From assembly GCF_029227915.1 (NCBI RefSeq), contig NC_079889.1, positions 7,194,001-7,258,000 on the forward strand: DNA of 64,000 nucleotides, in the 5' to 3' direction. Made by a program: the position numbers and the translations under genes. Position 1 is the stretch's first letter; every line of letters starts with the position of its first letter. The DNA is from Hydractinia symbiolongicarpus (taxonomy: Eukaryota > Cnidaria > Hydrozoa > Anthoathecata > Hydractiniidae). Shown here one piece after another: positions 1 through 11,398 of the stretch. The notes below the pieces were generated by a model. The model had not been told where the DNA came from, made no database searches, and saw nothing but the letters and a program-made list of their open reading frames with translations.

Positions 1-643
1 TGTGTTGAGACTGTAGCCATTTAGCTAGCTCCTATCTTTGGCTAAAAAGGGAGAGTATAAAAATGCAGTTTGGCTACAACAATATTCTTAAACAGAAAGT
101 GTTATGCTAAATGCAGTTAGCTAGGTAGCTACATCTTTTACTATTTTTTCCTGAAAACTTTTTGTGCAAATAAAATGAGTGACAGATTATTTTAGCTGAA
201 CCGGTAATGACACAAGCCCTGTGTTTTCATTATCAATATAGAAAGTGTTGCGGAGTGTGGGACCGAGTCCCCTAGGTTCGCAAGCGAAAATTTTTAGATG
301 CCCCTTTCGGTTGAATCGTATAATGAATCGTATAAAAATCAAAGTTCTCACGTTCTTCATGTTAGTCGATCAAACAGTTTCATCTTCGATTTGATGAAAC
401 ATTTCCTGGGGTTTCTGCATTAGCAGTACCGCAGTGTGTTTCGGACGCAATATTGCATGGGTCAGTGACATATTTTGTTTAGAACCTGAAGTATCAGAAA
501 ATGCTAAAAAATGTTAAACGGAACAAGAATGGTGTAGAAGATTTTCAGTAGGTGTTGATGATTGCACGAGAACGGCTTGCCAGCATTTGTATAAACGCAT
601 CGGTAATAACAAATGTAGATGTTAAAAAAGTTGATGTATTTTT
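1..643. other. Intergenic, no gene seen
   Basis: AT-rich sequence with scattered GCTAGCTA motifs. I found no ORF with recognisable content and no RNA gene. The only short shared string is a GAAAGTGTTGCGGA segment near 240, which recurs in inverse near 13014. Confidence 0.5.
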
Positions 644-833
644 ATAGTGAAATAATTTTAGTTTCTGTAACTTGAGCCGCACTGGTGTATGCTCACTGGC
701 AGGGCTTAAAAAGTTTATTTCCTGGCTTGGGTACAATATAGCTAGCTACAATCGTCCACAAAAAGATGGCTCTCCAATCCCCCTCAATGTCAAAAACTGC
801 CCTTTGTGGCTGAGCAACGTAAACGACTACACA
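644..833 (+). pseudogene. Inverted duplicate of the 5' end of the PIF1-like helicase gene
   Basis: This 190-bp block is nearly identical to the reverse complement of 7737-7926, which holds the start region of the helicase pseudogene at 5335-7898. It reads on the plus strand and stops abruptly at both ends, so only the first roughly 50 codons of that gene are present. Similarity starts at ATAGTGAAATAATTTTAG and ends at CGACTACACA. It is a fragment and not an independent gene. The two copies form an inverted pair about 6.9 kb apart, which could be element debris or a local inverted duplication. Confidence 0.8.
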
Positions 834-1290
834 TGACATACCTTTATATAAACATTAATCATGAGTAAGAACAGAACGTACTATCTTCAATATATATAGC
901 TAGATATGTTCTTTTGCTGACATTGCTAAACTTTTTGGTTCTTGTTTTTTGGTATAAAAATGGTAGAGACAAAAAATTTGTGGACGATAGTAGCTAGAAC
1001 GAACGATGTGAAGGGATATTCCTACAAAGTAGAATTATCTCACTCACTGTGTAGCTAGCTACTTTAGCTAAAAAAATCCAAAAGAATTTTTTTATGCTAG
1101 GTATGTAGTTGACAGTTGATTTTATGCTAGCTACATTGGTAGTTTTATCCCAGCCAAGTAGTTAATTTAATGCTAGCTTTGTAGCTTTTCTTACGCTAGC
1201 TATATGACACTTGCTCTTTCTTTTGCGAGCTAGCTAGCATAAGAAAGAGCAAACAAAAGTAGATAGCTAGCTATATGTTATCTAAGTTCT
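834..1290. other. Intergenic, CTAG-rich, with a 12-bp hairpin
   Basis: No coding signal. The stretch is loaded with TAGCTAGC runs. A perfect 12-bp inverted repeat lies at 1211-1222 and 1241-1252 (TTGCTCTTTCTT and its complement), with an 18-nt loop that itself contains GCTAGCTAGC. Confidence 0.5.
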
Positions 1291-1356
1291 GTTATTATTC
1301 CAACTAAGTCGACAGTTTTATGCTATATAGAATTAGGTGGGAGTGTAAGCCTAAGA

Positions 1357-1932
1357 AGGGGTTCATTACATGTAAAAAATAGTGATATACTAGGTACATA
1401 ACCTCCACTTCTTTTTTGAAAAATATCATATCGTTTCTAGCTACGCTTAGCACCATCTTTAAAAAACAGCAAAAACTCCATCTCCGTGCTAAAAAATACG
1501 TTGTCTCGCTCAATTTGAAGCTTACGGGTGAAATAACCAGACAAAGTTACCTGGAAACACAGTCAAATTTGTCTGAATTTCATAGTGGGGGGAGAGTGCT
1601 ATATATTTTTGATGTATATGGGTAGGAACCGGAAATCCTATACAGCCTTATATTTCGCTTATTTAATGAGAAAATGGGCTCCGCTACGCTCCGTTCGCTA
1701 ACGCTCACTACGCTTTGCTCCGCAACAAGGAAACATGAAGAGGAAGAGGAATCAGCAAGCCAGGGGTAGGCAAAGCATAGAAGGCAGGCAACAGAAAAGG
1801 CATAGGAAGGATGGGCAATGGCAAGGCAGGGGCAGGCACGTTAATAGAAACTGTCTCCCCCTACAACTCAAAGATATGCTCAATGTAAAGTATTACATTT
1901 ATATAAGGTCAATATACAGTGAATCATCTTAG
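1357..1932 (+). repeat. Dispersed repeat family, copy A
   Basis: Three blocks recur at 12690-13510: a GTTCATTACATG block near 1362-1390, an AAATCCTATACA...TTTAATGAG block near 1633-1690, and a purine-rich GGCAGGCAA tract at 1735-1880 followed by a CCCCCTACAACTCAA segment. In the second copy the GGCAGG tract is on the opposite strand relative to the other two blocks, so the family has been rearranged. The tract encodes a 65-residue Arg/Gln-rich reading frame, which I treat as a by-product of the repeat and not a gene. Confidence 0.6.
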
Positions 1933-1993
1933 CAGAATTATGTGCCACTATAATACAACAACCTGGTTGTTGTAGGTGCAAGATAGTTAGTCA

Positions 1994-2062
1994 TGCCCTA
2001 TCCAGGATTCGAACCTGGATCTCTCGTTTGCAAGAGTGTCATAGCCATTAGACCAACAGGGC
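1994..2062 (-). tRNA. tRNA-like sequence (pseudo-tRNA or SINE head)
   Basis: The minus strand folds as a tRNA. The 7-bp acceptor stem is GCCCTGT with ATAGGGC (one G-U pair), followed by a discriminator A. The T arm CCAGG-TTCGAAT-CCTGG is perfect. The A box (TGGTCTAATGG) and B box (GGTTCGAATCC) match the pol III consensus. The anticodon arm is abnormal: CTCT/AGAG closes an 8-nt loop (TGCAAACG) and the variable region is very short, so no anticodon can be read with confidence (GCA is possible). No T-run terminator follows. A tRNA-derived SINE or a tRNA pseudogene is more likely than a working tRNA. Confidence 0.55.
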
Positions 2063-3397
2063 GTACTAATTATGTAATTTTGTTAATTACATATACTGAA
2101 ATGTTTACGCTTGTGTCTAATTAACTAAGCTGTTAAAAAGATTGCTCATTATCTATCAAGTTCACCTTTCGTTTTAAAGGATCGTGTATTTCAGGCTTAA
2201 TCCTAAAATTTGAAGTGAAACTAAGTATGTTTATTGAAAATTTTCCCAATGTAAAGGAACGACTATTATCAGAACAAACTACCTTATTCCATGAAATTAA
2301 CGAGTCAAGAAACTAACCCGAATTAAATTAACAATAAAATTACGGCAACAGTCGAATCCACAGAAGTGAAGCGGTCTCCTCTATTACAATCCGGTTTGGA
2401 AATCGAAATAAAAGTGTTTGTTGTTTGGAAAGACAATGTTCAGAGTATGAAGATGATACAAAAGCTATTTAAAAAAGATCCCTGAAAACATATATATTGT
2501 AAAAAAGTCACTAATTAACACTGCATTTAATTAACGGTCATTAAATTAACGCGAATTTCGAAAAACGGCATTAATTTCATGACTCGGTAATTTCATGGAA
2601 TTAGGTAGACCAAGACAGTATAATTACGAACATTTTATGCAGAATCTTGGAACAAAAACTGAAGAAACAAAAATAGTTTATAAACACAATATCAACGGAA
2701 CCCTTTGTTCAATATTTTATTCGGTTAGCTAGCATATCTAGTTAATTGGCTAGCTACTACCTTGATAGGGTTTAATGACAGATTTATTTTTGGAACAAAA
2801 GTCCGGAAGGCGTCCCAAAATAAGTTGGTTTTCTCAGCTGATAATTCCTAAAACATGAGACATTTGTAGAAATGCTACATTCTAAACTTTTCTAATCTTT
2901 TACTAAGTTATTATTACTGTTTACCACATTCTACACTTTAAAGCAATAATTTCTAGTGCATAACTTACTTCAACTTTCTCCTCTAATTCCACAACTTTTC
3001 CCTCCAATATATCAATTCTCTGCTTTAACTCCTACATAAAGATTCCTGTCAAATTAATTTAATACTGTACTTTTATATGCTAATTATTATATTATCTCAT
3101 TTGGCCGCTAAAAGTAGTATTATTTGCTGTTTTAATTACAATTTTATCTATTACGTTTAATGAGATGAAAATGCATTCATATATATAACACAATCTATGG
3201 CAGTCAGGAGACCAACCAAATAACAACAGCTAGTCTATGGAAGACCGCCTTTATGTGGCAAAACTTTATCAATTGCTTTTAGGATATAATACAGAAACAT
3301 AGGACACAAATGTGTCTGAAACCTTCCTCAGTATTAAATTTTAATACAAAAGCCTTATATGAATGCAAAATTTTGCATCAATGAAATACAATTTTAG
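2063..3397. other. Intergenic, no gene seen
   Basis: AT-rich and lacking long ORFs. Nothing recognisable apart from ordinary low-complexity tracts. Confidence 0.5.
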
Positions 3398-3499
3398 TAC
3401 TTTAATTGGAGAAACTTTCGCGAAAGAGAGTTTTCGAAAGTAGCGAAAAATCGTGAATTTGCGAAAGTTTTCCTCGCAAAAGTTTCTCCAATCAAAGTA
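3398..3499. mobile_element. 102-bp palindromic MITE
   Basis: Terminal inverted repeats of about 28 bp (TACTTTAATTGGAGAAACTT at left, complement of TACTTTGATTGGAGAAACTT at right) enclose a short GC-poor centre containing further CGAAAG palindromes. The ends coincide with TA, so the target duplication may be TA. A larger relative with the same termini lies at 16577-16933. It encodes nothing and must depend on a transposase in trans. Confidence 0.75.
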
Positions 3500-3934
3500 T
3501 TGACAAGGGAAAAAGCAAACTATGAAAATACTTACATTGGCAAATTCACTGTCCATGTTATTATTTCACTAAGTAGAAATTTAAAACTAATATAAGCGGT
3601 TAGGTAAATTTCTAATACAACACCTTTTAATGGGAGTTAAAAGCACTGAAGGAAAAAAGAATGTTTGCAAACATTTCATGCAAAGAGAGTTTTATTGCCC
3701 TGGCTGTTGGTTGAAGAGCGTGTAGACACATTTCTACTCTACTTCAAAACAACATCGATTTATTAAATTTTAATATCCTTAGTAAAAATTTCATATGTCT
3801 ACAAGCTCTTCTTGACAACCTGCACGACGAGAATGTAGCCAATGGGATTAAGCAGGTCATACCTAAAATAAAGGACAGATTTATGTTGCAATTAACATTT
3901 TAAGTAAAAAAGAATTACCCCATTTTGGTGATGT
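3500..3934. other. Intergenic, no gene seen
   Basis: AT-rich sequence with no coding signal or clear repeat. Confidence 0.4.
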
Positions 3935-5300
3935 AATCGTTTACTTGGTGTTGCATAACTTACAGCAACTGAGGTGTGATGGCTGGTAGGTTGATTGTTG
4001 TAAGTCGTTATGGTAGGGTGATTGGGCTGTGATGATCGGTAGGGTACGAATGAGATTGAATAATACTGTAATATTAAAGCACCTTGTTTAGGTTGCATAT
4101 GGTCCGATATGTTAATAAGCAGCATGTTGTAATGGTAATGCATCTGTTCAGGTTGTGAAATTGGATCCGTATGTTAATACACAATTTTTTTTTTATAAGC
4201 AACTCATTTTTTAAACAACTGGACTGGATTTAAAATGTTTTAAGCAATTTTAGTTCTGTACAAATATAAGCACAAGCAAGAAAAAATTTTTTGCACACTT
4301 TTTTACCAAAAGTATAACCTAGTTTCTTTTTCCCTTTTATTATATATGTGTTTAACAAAAATTAGACTTAGATATTGGCTAAAAAATAACATGAGATCTG
4401 ACCAAAATCCAAATTGCTTATAAAACAAAATTGTGCAATCAGCTCAATGATGTAATGTAATCACATTGTTCAGGTTGCAATTGGCTTACAACTCCATTAA
4501 TAATCAGCACAAAGCTGTAATGTTAATGCACCTTGTTCAGGTTGAAATTGGCATACAACGCCATTAATAATCAGCACAAAGCTGTAATGTTAATGCACCT
4601 TGCTCAGGCTGAAATTGGCCTACAACGCCATTAATAATCAGCACAAAGCTGTAATGTTAATGCACCTTGTTCAGGCTGCAATTGGCCTACAACGCCATTA
4701 ATAATCAACACAAAGCTGTAATGGTAATGCACCTTGTTCAGGTTGCATGTGCACCTTGCTCAGGCTGCAATTGGCTTACAACGCCATTAATAATCAGCAC
4801 AAAGCCGTAATGTTTATACACCTTGTTCAGGTCCGGCACGCGCCTCCTCCTTCGCACACTCCATAACTTGATTGCGATAAGCCGAAATGACATGGTAATT
4901 GTGGTATGATAATCGGTAGGGTACAGACGATATGTTAATTGCGATAAGTCAAAATGGTATGGTAATTGTGGTATGATAATGATGGGGTACGGATAAGATA
5001 GATATGCAACTGGATATCAAGTGTCTCCATGGTTAATGTAACAATCACAGACCTTTGTAAGGCTGTGTTATGACCCTCCGTCTCCACCTCCAACAACGCC
5101 ATTAATAATCAGCACAAAGCCGTAATGTTAATGCACCTTGTTCAGGTTGCATTCGGACATGCGCCTCCTCTTTCTCACACTCCATATGTTAATTGTGATA
5201 AGTCAAAACAGTATGGTAATTGTGGTATGATGATCAGTAGGGTACAGATTTTCACCTTGTTCAGATTGGAATGGGTTTTAATGTCAAGGATTGTGACTGT
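3935..5300. repeat. Complex tandem repeat with a 67-bp core unit
   Basis: Between about 4452 and 4832 a 67-bp unit (landmarks AAAGCTGTAATG, CACCTTGTTCAGG, CAACGCCATTAAT) repeats, with AAAGCTG at 4511, 4578, 4645 and 4712. A 22-bp partial duplication then stretches the last interval. One further unit lies at 5090-5153 and degenerate units at 4070-4150. A second motif, GGTATGGTAATTGTGGTATGAT, recurs at about 4890-4980 and 5210-5230. The array abuts the 3' end of the helicase pseudogene. Short ORFs inside it are chance. Confidence 0.75.
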
Positions 5301-5334
5301 CTGCAAAATAGGTAAATTTAGGTTGTAATTATCA

Positions 5335-7898
5335 TTATAAATGAAATAGGCATATTATACATGAGCAATCTACAGATGGTGAAGAACAAACTGCATCTTC
5401 AATACCATCATCACAAAACTGGTCAAGTTCTTTCAACAAGTGAATATACTTTTCCATAGTGATATTGAACTTTTTGACAGTTTTATTTGATAATGCCTTC
5501 AGCCGTTTCTCTTCCTCTTGTCTAGCTTTCATACGGGGATGTGTATTAATGTTCAACAGTCGTTCTTGTGTAATTGGTTCAACAAGTGCCCAATTTCTTT
5601 CTTTTTCGCATTTTGAGAATGCAGTGTAAGCTGTACCAAGGTTGTTTTTCCCCATTTGAATGGATTGTTGTAACTGGATACGCATGTGGGTGGCAGTTTT
5701 ACCATCTCCAATTGACATACCCTTACTTTTGGCATTTGTTATTGCATATCCAGGCATAAATAGCAGGCCATTTCTGCTACAAAAATCAGACTCACATCGA
5801 CCTTCAACAGCAGTAATTGGTATCCAAGTTGGACGTTCTGGAATCCATAGTTGGCCTTTATAATTTGGGAAATTGACAACAACAGCTATTGTAAATTTAG
5901 GCGGTGACATATTTGGTGAATAAAGGATTGCAATTACTTTTCCCATGGTACCATTATTTAGACCGAGGCCCGTAAGACCTTTCTGGTTCATGGTGAGTAT
6001 TGCAGTTGCACCAACTGCCATTAAAGATCTCAGCGGTATTTAAACCACTTGCTAATCGGTCAAAGAGTGATGTTTACCACGGCCTCTTGATGGAATAACA
6101 GCAACTGGCACACCAAGGCTGGCTAATTTATTGTGGTTTTCTTCATTAACTTCGTTCCACGTTTCCATTAACGTAAGGACGCGCCCATGAAAAAAGTTAC
6201 ATTTTGCGGTTCGGGGCAAAGCATTTTCGTAACGACTATTTATATCCTGCCAATCTTGTTGAGTGATGAATCCATTTCGTATTCTAAGTAGTCGTTGTAA
6301 AAGACTTAACTGATCTGGGCCTTGGCGCATGATCTCTTGAAACGAGCGATAGATTGCATAACCAGCAAAGTTGATTGTGGAATCATCGTATTTTGGTTGC
6401 TGATGTAGATCAAAAACCCGAGTTGGTCCAAGTTGACCGAGGTCCCCAAAGAAATTGACAGTTGGTACACCTACATAATAATTATCAAAGTCTCCTGTTG
6501 CCTCACATAATCTTTGGCTGCACCAGGCCACGAGAAGCTTTGACTGCATCCTACGTTCATCAATATTAAGTTAAAACAGTTTCAGTTCATTGTTTTCATG
6601 CATGCCTGTATACTTTCTCAGCTTTCTTAGAGAAACATCACCCAAGGGATAGTCAGAAAGCTGGACAGAATTTAAATTCTTATCTTTCTTCAGTTTGTGT
6701 GGTGGTGGAGTCATCGAATGTGTAGTGCGACCATTAGGTATAAGAACCGATGCTGCACCAGAAAAATACGACGAACGATTCTAGTGAGCGCGGTAATAAT
6801 GAATGTTTTCCCGACACCGGCTGTTCCTTGTATTAATAAACGCAATGGCTGGGTACTTGTTGGCAAAGTTCCTTTTGCGACTTTTAATAAATGCTGAAGA
6901 TTTATACCAATGACTGTTCTTTGTAGTTCATTAGCATTTAAGATGTTTATTTGGGGTAAGGTACAATCTTCAGCATGCTGCAATTCATTTCTTTCCGCTT
7001 CTTCAGATATAGATTGTAACCATGTGTCAGCATTAATGAGCCATTGACTACCAAAACTTTGAATTGCATAATTATTCCAATCAAACATAGGCCCTCCATT
7101 GGGAAGAACCTGTTGCACATTCGGCTCACTGATATCAACAACATGGTGCCTAGCAATATCTCTCATTATTGATCTGCCTATGTTTATTTCTGCCATAGCG
7201 GAATTTTGGGAACATTGAGAACTTGCATTTGTGTATTGTGATGATTGATCTGAAGACTGAATATCGGTTTGAATATTGATTACATTGGTGTGACTTCGTG
7301 TTCTATTGCTCTTTTTATCGAAAGATTGTTTAGCCTCTTTCAATGAATGTTGTCCCTTCAATTCTTCGGTATTATGCCACGTTGCAACAGAAAATATAAT
7401 GAGCATAGCTTTTTCAGTAACAGGCCAAACAGGTTTTGTAGATATTCCTGTAAAAACTGGCACGTGATCTACTTTACAGGTACAATTACATTTCTTGCTC
7501 CAGTTCCATAATGATATTTCTGGCTCAGTTTCTCTACGCTTATCGCTCAAGTATTTGTCCAATGTGCTACTCTTTGTAACGGTTCCATCTTCACAAGAAG
7601 TATCCAAGGCTCCTAAGCCACTGCTACCAATGTATCGAAAGTTCCTGGTACATCTAGTCAAACGACCCCCACTATTAATGAAATCTGCGGCAGCACCTGG
7701 TACATCTACTAGACCAGCAATTTTTTGAAGTAGTCGTGTGTAGTCGTTTACGTTGCTCAGCCACAAAGGGCAGTTTTTGACATTGAAGGGGATTGGAGAG
7801 CCATCTTTTTGTGGACGATTGTAGCTAGCTATATTGTACGCAAGACAGGAAATAAACTTTTTAAGCCCTGCCAGTGAGCATACACCAGTGCGGCTCAA
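5335..7898 (-). pseudogene. PIF1-like helicase of a Helitron/Helentron-type element, frameshifted
   Basis: Three minus-strand ORFs lie in gene order: 7898-6711, 6549-6052 and 6021-5335. The first ends with a Walker A P-loop (QGTAGVGKT). The 6550-6710 gap still encodes a DE-box (IDER), and the second has the GD-QL-P motif (FFGDLGQLGP). The third carries the C-terminal helicase motifs that follow. PIF1 superfamily-1B helicases unwind DNA 5'-3'. In Helitrons they are fused to a Rep nuclease and drive rolling-circle transposition. Upstream of the P-loop is a region with a CNCTC cluster and a VPVFTGIS segment, which I take as the linker seen in element-borne PIF1 proteins. At least two frameshifts plus stops separate the ORFs, so it is dead. 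No Rep domain is visible beside it. Confidence 0.8.
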
Positions 7899-7969
7899 GT
7901 TACAGAAGCTAAAATTATTTCACTATATATAAACTATATATTGGAAATTAGAATTTTTTATCCTATTGT

Positions 7970-8290
7970 CATGCAGGGTAACAACGGCTGTTTCCGCTGT
8001 TTTTGTTTAAACAGAAGTTGCAGTAAAGTTTTTTTGAAAAATATAGTACGCCTATCCGATTTCACGATTTACTTATCTTGCGCAAGAACTTTTCCCATAA
8101 AATATTGCAGGATTCTTTTTGCTTTAGGAGTGTAAAAACAGGTTTTAAACTGTGTTTTTGTTTTTAAATGTTACAAAAACTTTTCCTCTAAATAAAATTG
8201 CTGAATGATTGTTTTAGCTGTGTAGTATAACAACAGGGTGTTTACTGTCTGTTTATTTGAAACAAAGTTAGGATAGGTTTTCGGAAAGGG
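7970..8290. repeat. Degenerate member of the ACGCCTATACGC repeat family
   Basis: It shares with 13500-14130 and 20985-21240 the order: ACAACGGGCTGTTT-like block, AAGTTTTTTT(T)GAAAAA, TACGCCTAT, then a long T/A-rich tail with AAAATA. Similarity is partial and the family has no obvious coding content. Confidence 0.4.
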
Positions 8291-9409
8291 GTATTATGTC
8301 GCATCAGAGCAGTCTTTTTCAAGAATATTTGAGTAGGTGTGCGATGATTCGCACGTGTAAATCAGGTAACGCGTGCGATGTAAAACGCACGTGCAAAGAA
8401 TGTTAGGCATGCGTTACATGCTCCAAGGTTATTTTTGTTGCGCATGTGGGGGACGTTTTAAATCGTAAACCCCAAACACGATGATCGAGTACACACTGGT
8501 ATAGCGACTCTCTCAATCTTAACTTCCTTTTCTACATGTCCGAAATAGTATGCATGACTATACTGTCATTTTATATTTACTGTTTATTTTTAAGGTCATC
8601 ACAAGCAAATAGGCAAAAATATGATTTGTTTTCAAATTAAACAAGAAACCTTGACGGTTTGAAACACTCGTCGTTTCTGTATATGTGCATGTTCATGAGT
8701 ATTCTATTACTTATATTTTGCGAAATAGCGACAAAATCGTTAAATGGACATATAGCTTTACGGCCGTAGTTCAGCAGGCGCGGGTTCAACTACCAAGTGA
8801 AATGTTTTGTTCATCGGACGGACGATCATATATATTGCGCAATATCCTCAGATTGCTCAGAGCGCGCGTTCAAATACCCATGAACCGGCTTCGCAGCTGT
8901 GCGGTTCGTTAAGCACAGTCTCACGTCTCCGTAACACGTGACTATCCACACATAACTGTCTCACACTATGTTTCCCCGAGGCGACTATCCATACATCACC
9001 GCTGTCTTTGCGCTACACTTTCCTAAGGCTGAGAACGTTTCAATGCGTTGTTTTCACGACACATCGTGATCTAGATTTTCGAAAGAAAAATGATTTGAGA
9101 AATTTCAAAACAAAATGCGCATACCCGAAACTTTCTCACACCAATGTGTCATGGATTAGGCAATAGAAATAATTAAGCGAGTAACTTATTGCATCAACCA
9201 ATCACAAGACTTGAAAACTTATCCGCGTAGAGAGATTTACCCGTGGTTTCACAAATCGATTATAAATTTCATGATTAGTACGCAAATAATTTTGAGTCAT
9301 AAATATTGTTTCGAATAATGCATTAATACATAAAAAATTAATACAAACATTGTTCCGCTGACGTTTTCACGAAGTAGCAACCTGCTCCACAAGATTGTTC
9401 TATAACATT
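8291..9409. other. Intergenic, two close CACGTG palindromes, otherwise empty
   Basis: TTCGCACGTGTAAA (near 8350) and AACGCACGTGCAAA (near 8385) carry CACGTG E-box palindromes and are arranged as near-repeats with GTGCGATG. No gene was recognised in the rest. Confidence 0.4.
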
Positions 9410-9599
9410 CTGCATGTCAATCGTATATGTCCCAGCATAGAACGTAATGCGTTTTCTTTCCATTATAAAATTAGGCAAGTCTGCATGTGAATCGTATATG
9501 TCCCAGCATGGAACGTAATGCGTTCTTTTTCATTATAAGATTAGGCATGTCGCCATGTGCATCGTATATGCCCCAGCATAGAACGTAATGCGACTTCTA
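9410..9599. repeat. Tandem repeat, period 70-71 bp, about 2.6 copies
   Basis: Units begin at 9410, 9481 and 9551. Each contains CATGTGAATCGTATATG, CCCAGCATAGAACGTAATGCG and ATTAGGCA. Copies differ by a few substitutions. Non-coding. Confidence 0.85.
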
Positions 9600-10520
9600 G
9601 ATTACCTGATGGATTAATGCTCACGTGATGGTTAAGACGAGTATAAAGGCTGCATACGATCTGTGTAGTCTTCAGTTGCACTCGCGTGACTGTTGTAGCA
9701 AATGACAAGCATTAGAGAAAAGCTATGAATGAGAACAAACAATTTTCAAAACAAGAAAAAGTATCGTTTCAGCAGTTTATTTACTTTTGAGGTTCATTAT
9801 TGCAAAACAATGAAAAAAAAATGAAGCTTATCCTAGTGTATATATGAACTAAATATTTTCTAGCCAAGATGGGGTCATTCGTCGGAAACTTTATTACGAA
9901 ATAATTGATATGGCTTACCAAAATATGACGACTTGGACATCAAATAGTTGTGAGGTCATTGGTGTGATACACTTGCGCTGATGATTGCAATTACTTTCAA
10001 ACGAATGAGGTTGAACAGTTTTAGGTGTAATACAGCACACCAACATTCTTTGAAAAACCTAATCCAAAATAACAGAACACGAGAAGAAGTTCATAATGTA
10101 GACAACCATCTTGTTGATAGTAGAACAATGTGATTTTGGTGGTTGATTAACTTCAGTGAGCATATTATTCACTTTCTGCATTGTCACATAAATACAAAAG
10201 GTATATATACAACCAAACTACTAAAAATATTTGAACAAATGTATTTTTTTTAAAAATAGAAGATTTGAAAAAAATCGAAAATTTTATACCACACCATGTG
10301 TTTTGAATGTTTTTATATTCATACAAACATGGGCGAAACTGGTTTTCCTTGTGTAAACACTGAAGAAGATTTGAAAAGAATCAAAAATTTTATACAATGT
10401 TAATGTTATATTTAATACAATAAATATTAATATATATTTAAAATATGCTAACAGGATGATATCATCATCGTAACTCTATAAAAGTGGCTGCAAAGTTGAT
10501 TGATCAAAATATGGCTTGTC
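9600..10520. other. Intergenic, with a 104-bp-spaced duplication
   Basis: The only structure seen is a duplicated AGAAGATTTGAAAA...AAAATTTTATAC segment at about 10259 and 10363. No coding signal. Confidence 0.4.
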
Positions 10521-10526
10521 AGTTTG

Positions 10527-10952
10527 TCAGCGTGGTGTCGTTGAAAGGCTAAATTTGATAGCATTATGATCAGAGAAATGTATACACTTGACATAGCAAT
10601 TAACGCAGTACAATGAAAAAACGCTACTCTTCACATAAACATGATCAAGGATAGCACCAGCTAGATGAGTAGGTCCTGGTACAATTTGTGTATAATCATT
10701 CATGATATCTGCTAATTCTGGCTGGTCAGCTTGGGCATTTATATTGAAATCTTCAAGTATAACATGTATGTCAGAACTTACAATTTTCCTTGACAGCATG
10801 TTGTAAAATGTCTGCAGATGACTGTTAACTTTTCTGTAAATAACAATGACATTAAGAACATCAGATGAAAAGGACAGTTTGCGAAGTAAAACAGAACTGA
10901 CCCCAGGATTATCATGAACATTATGAACCAATATATGCTTTCGAAAACACAA
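10527..10952 (-). pseudogene. Endonuclease/exonuclease/phosphatase-fold fragment
   Basis: The 141-residue ORF has the two late motifs of the EEP nuclease family: a (G)DFN-type motif, here HVILEDFNINA (Gly replaced by Glu), and the C-terminal SDH motif (FSDHNAIKFS). The N-terminal catalytic part is missing. EEP nucleases of this type occur in non-LTR retrotransposons and at the C-terminus of Helentron-type Helitrons. Here it lies directly downstream of a 2A/peptidase module typical of the latter, so I favour a Helentron remnant in which the Rep-helicase centre was deleted. Its first codons overlap the end of the peptidase-like region in another frame, marking the deletion join. Confidence 0.65.
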
Positions 10953-11398
10953 TGAGCTGTTTCTGAATTCATTTGTCCATGAGCTAAGAAGTAATGTTCA
11001 TCACCCAAAAGAGCTGACGTAATACTCAGGAAACTTATAGCAATTTGAAAACGATCAATATTGATGTTGGTAACTCATAACATGCCAAGGGTCTGTTGAA
11101 ATTTGACTGCTTAAAATTAGCATCACCATGTTCTAAGATGTTATCTAAATCAAATGACTAAATCAAATGATATTAAAAAAGAAATTCTTTTGAGTTGGGA
11201 CCAACATATAGCTAGAAGAGCATTGCACATACACTGAATACCAGCAGTTTCACCAAACCTTTTGTCGCCTTGATTAAATGACCCATTAACTGATTTAATA
11301 TGGTAAGCCGGACCTGGATTAGATTCAATATCCCCGCACAATAATAATAGAAGTTTGTGCAAGAAAAAAGATATCGTAAAAACATGGCAGAAAAACAT
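10880..11398 (-). pseudogene. N-terminal 2A-like peptide plus cysteine-peptidase-like domain
   Basis: The ORF at 11398-11150 starts with a hydrophobic run (FFLHKLLLLLC) followed at about 11335-11309 by GDIESNPGP, a match to the D-x-E-x-NPGP 2A consensus that makes ribosomes skip a peptide bond. Next comes GSFNQGDKRFG and GIQCMCNALLAI, a Cys-box pattern like that of the UL36-type deubiquitinase family. In a shifted frame the sequence continues (DLDNILEHGD, then GDEHYFLAHG where a catalytic His-Asp region would fall). A near-identical layout occurs at 54416-54784 in front of a Helitron Rep gene. Frameshifts near 11150 and 11000 break it. Function is inferred from motif pattern only. Confidence 0.7.

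Noticed and set aside
1735-1932. Arg/Gln-rich 65-codon ORF
   Set aside because: Product of a purine-rich repeat tract that occurs in both orientations in the window.
1994-2062. Functional tRNA-Cys
   Set aside because: The anticodon loop is 8 nt with a 4-bp stem and the variable loop is too short, so only a tRNA-like call is supported.
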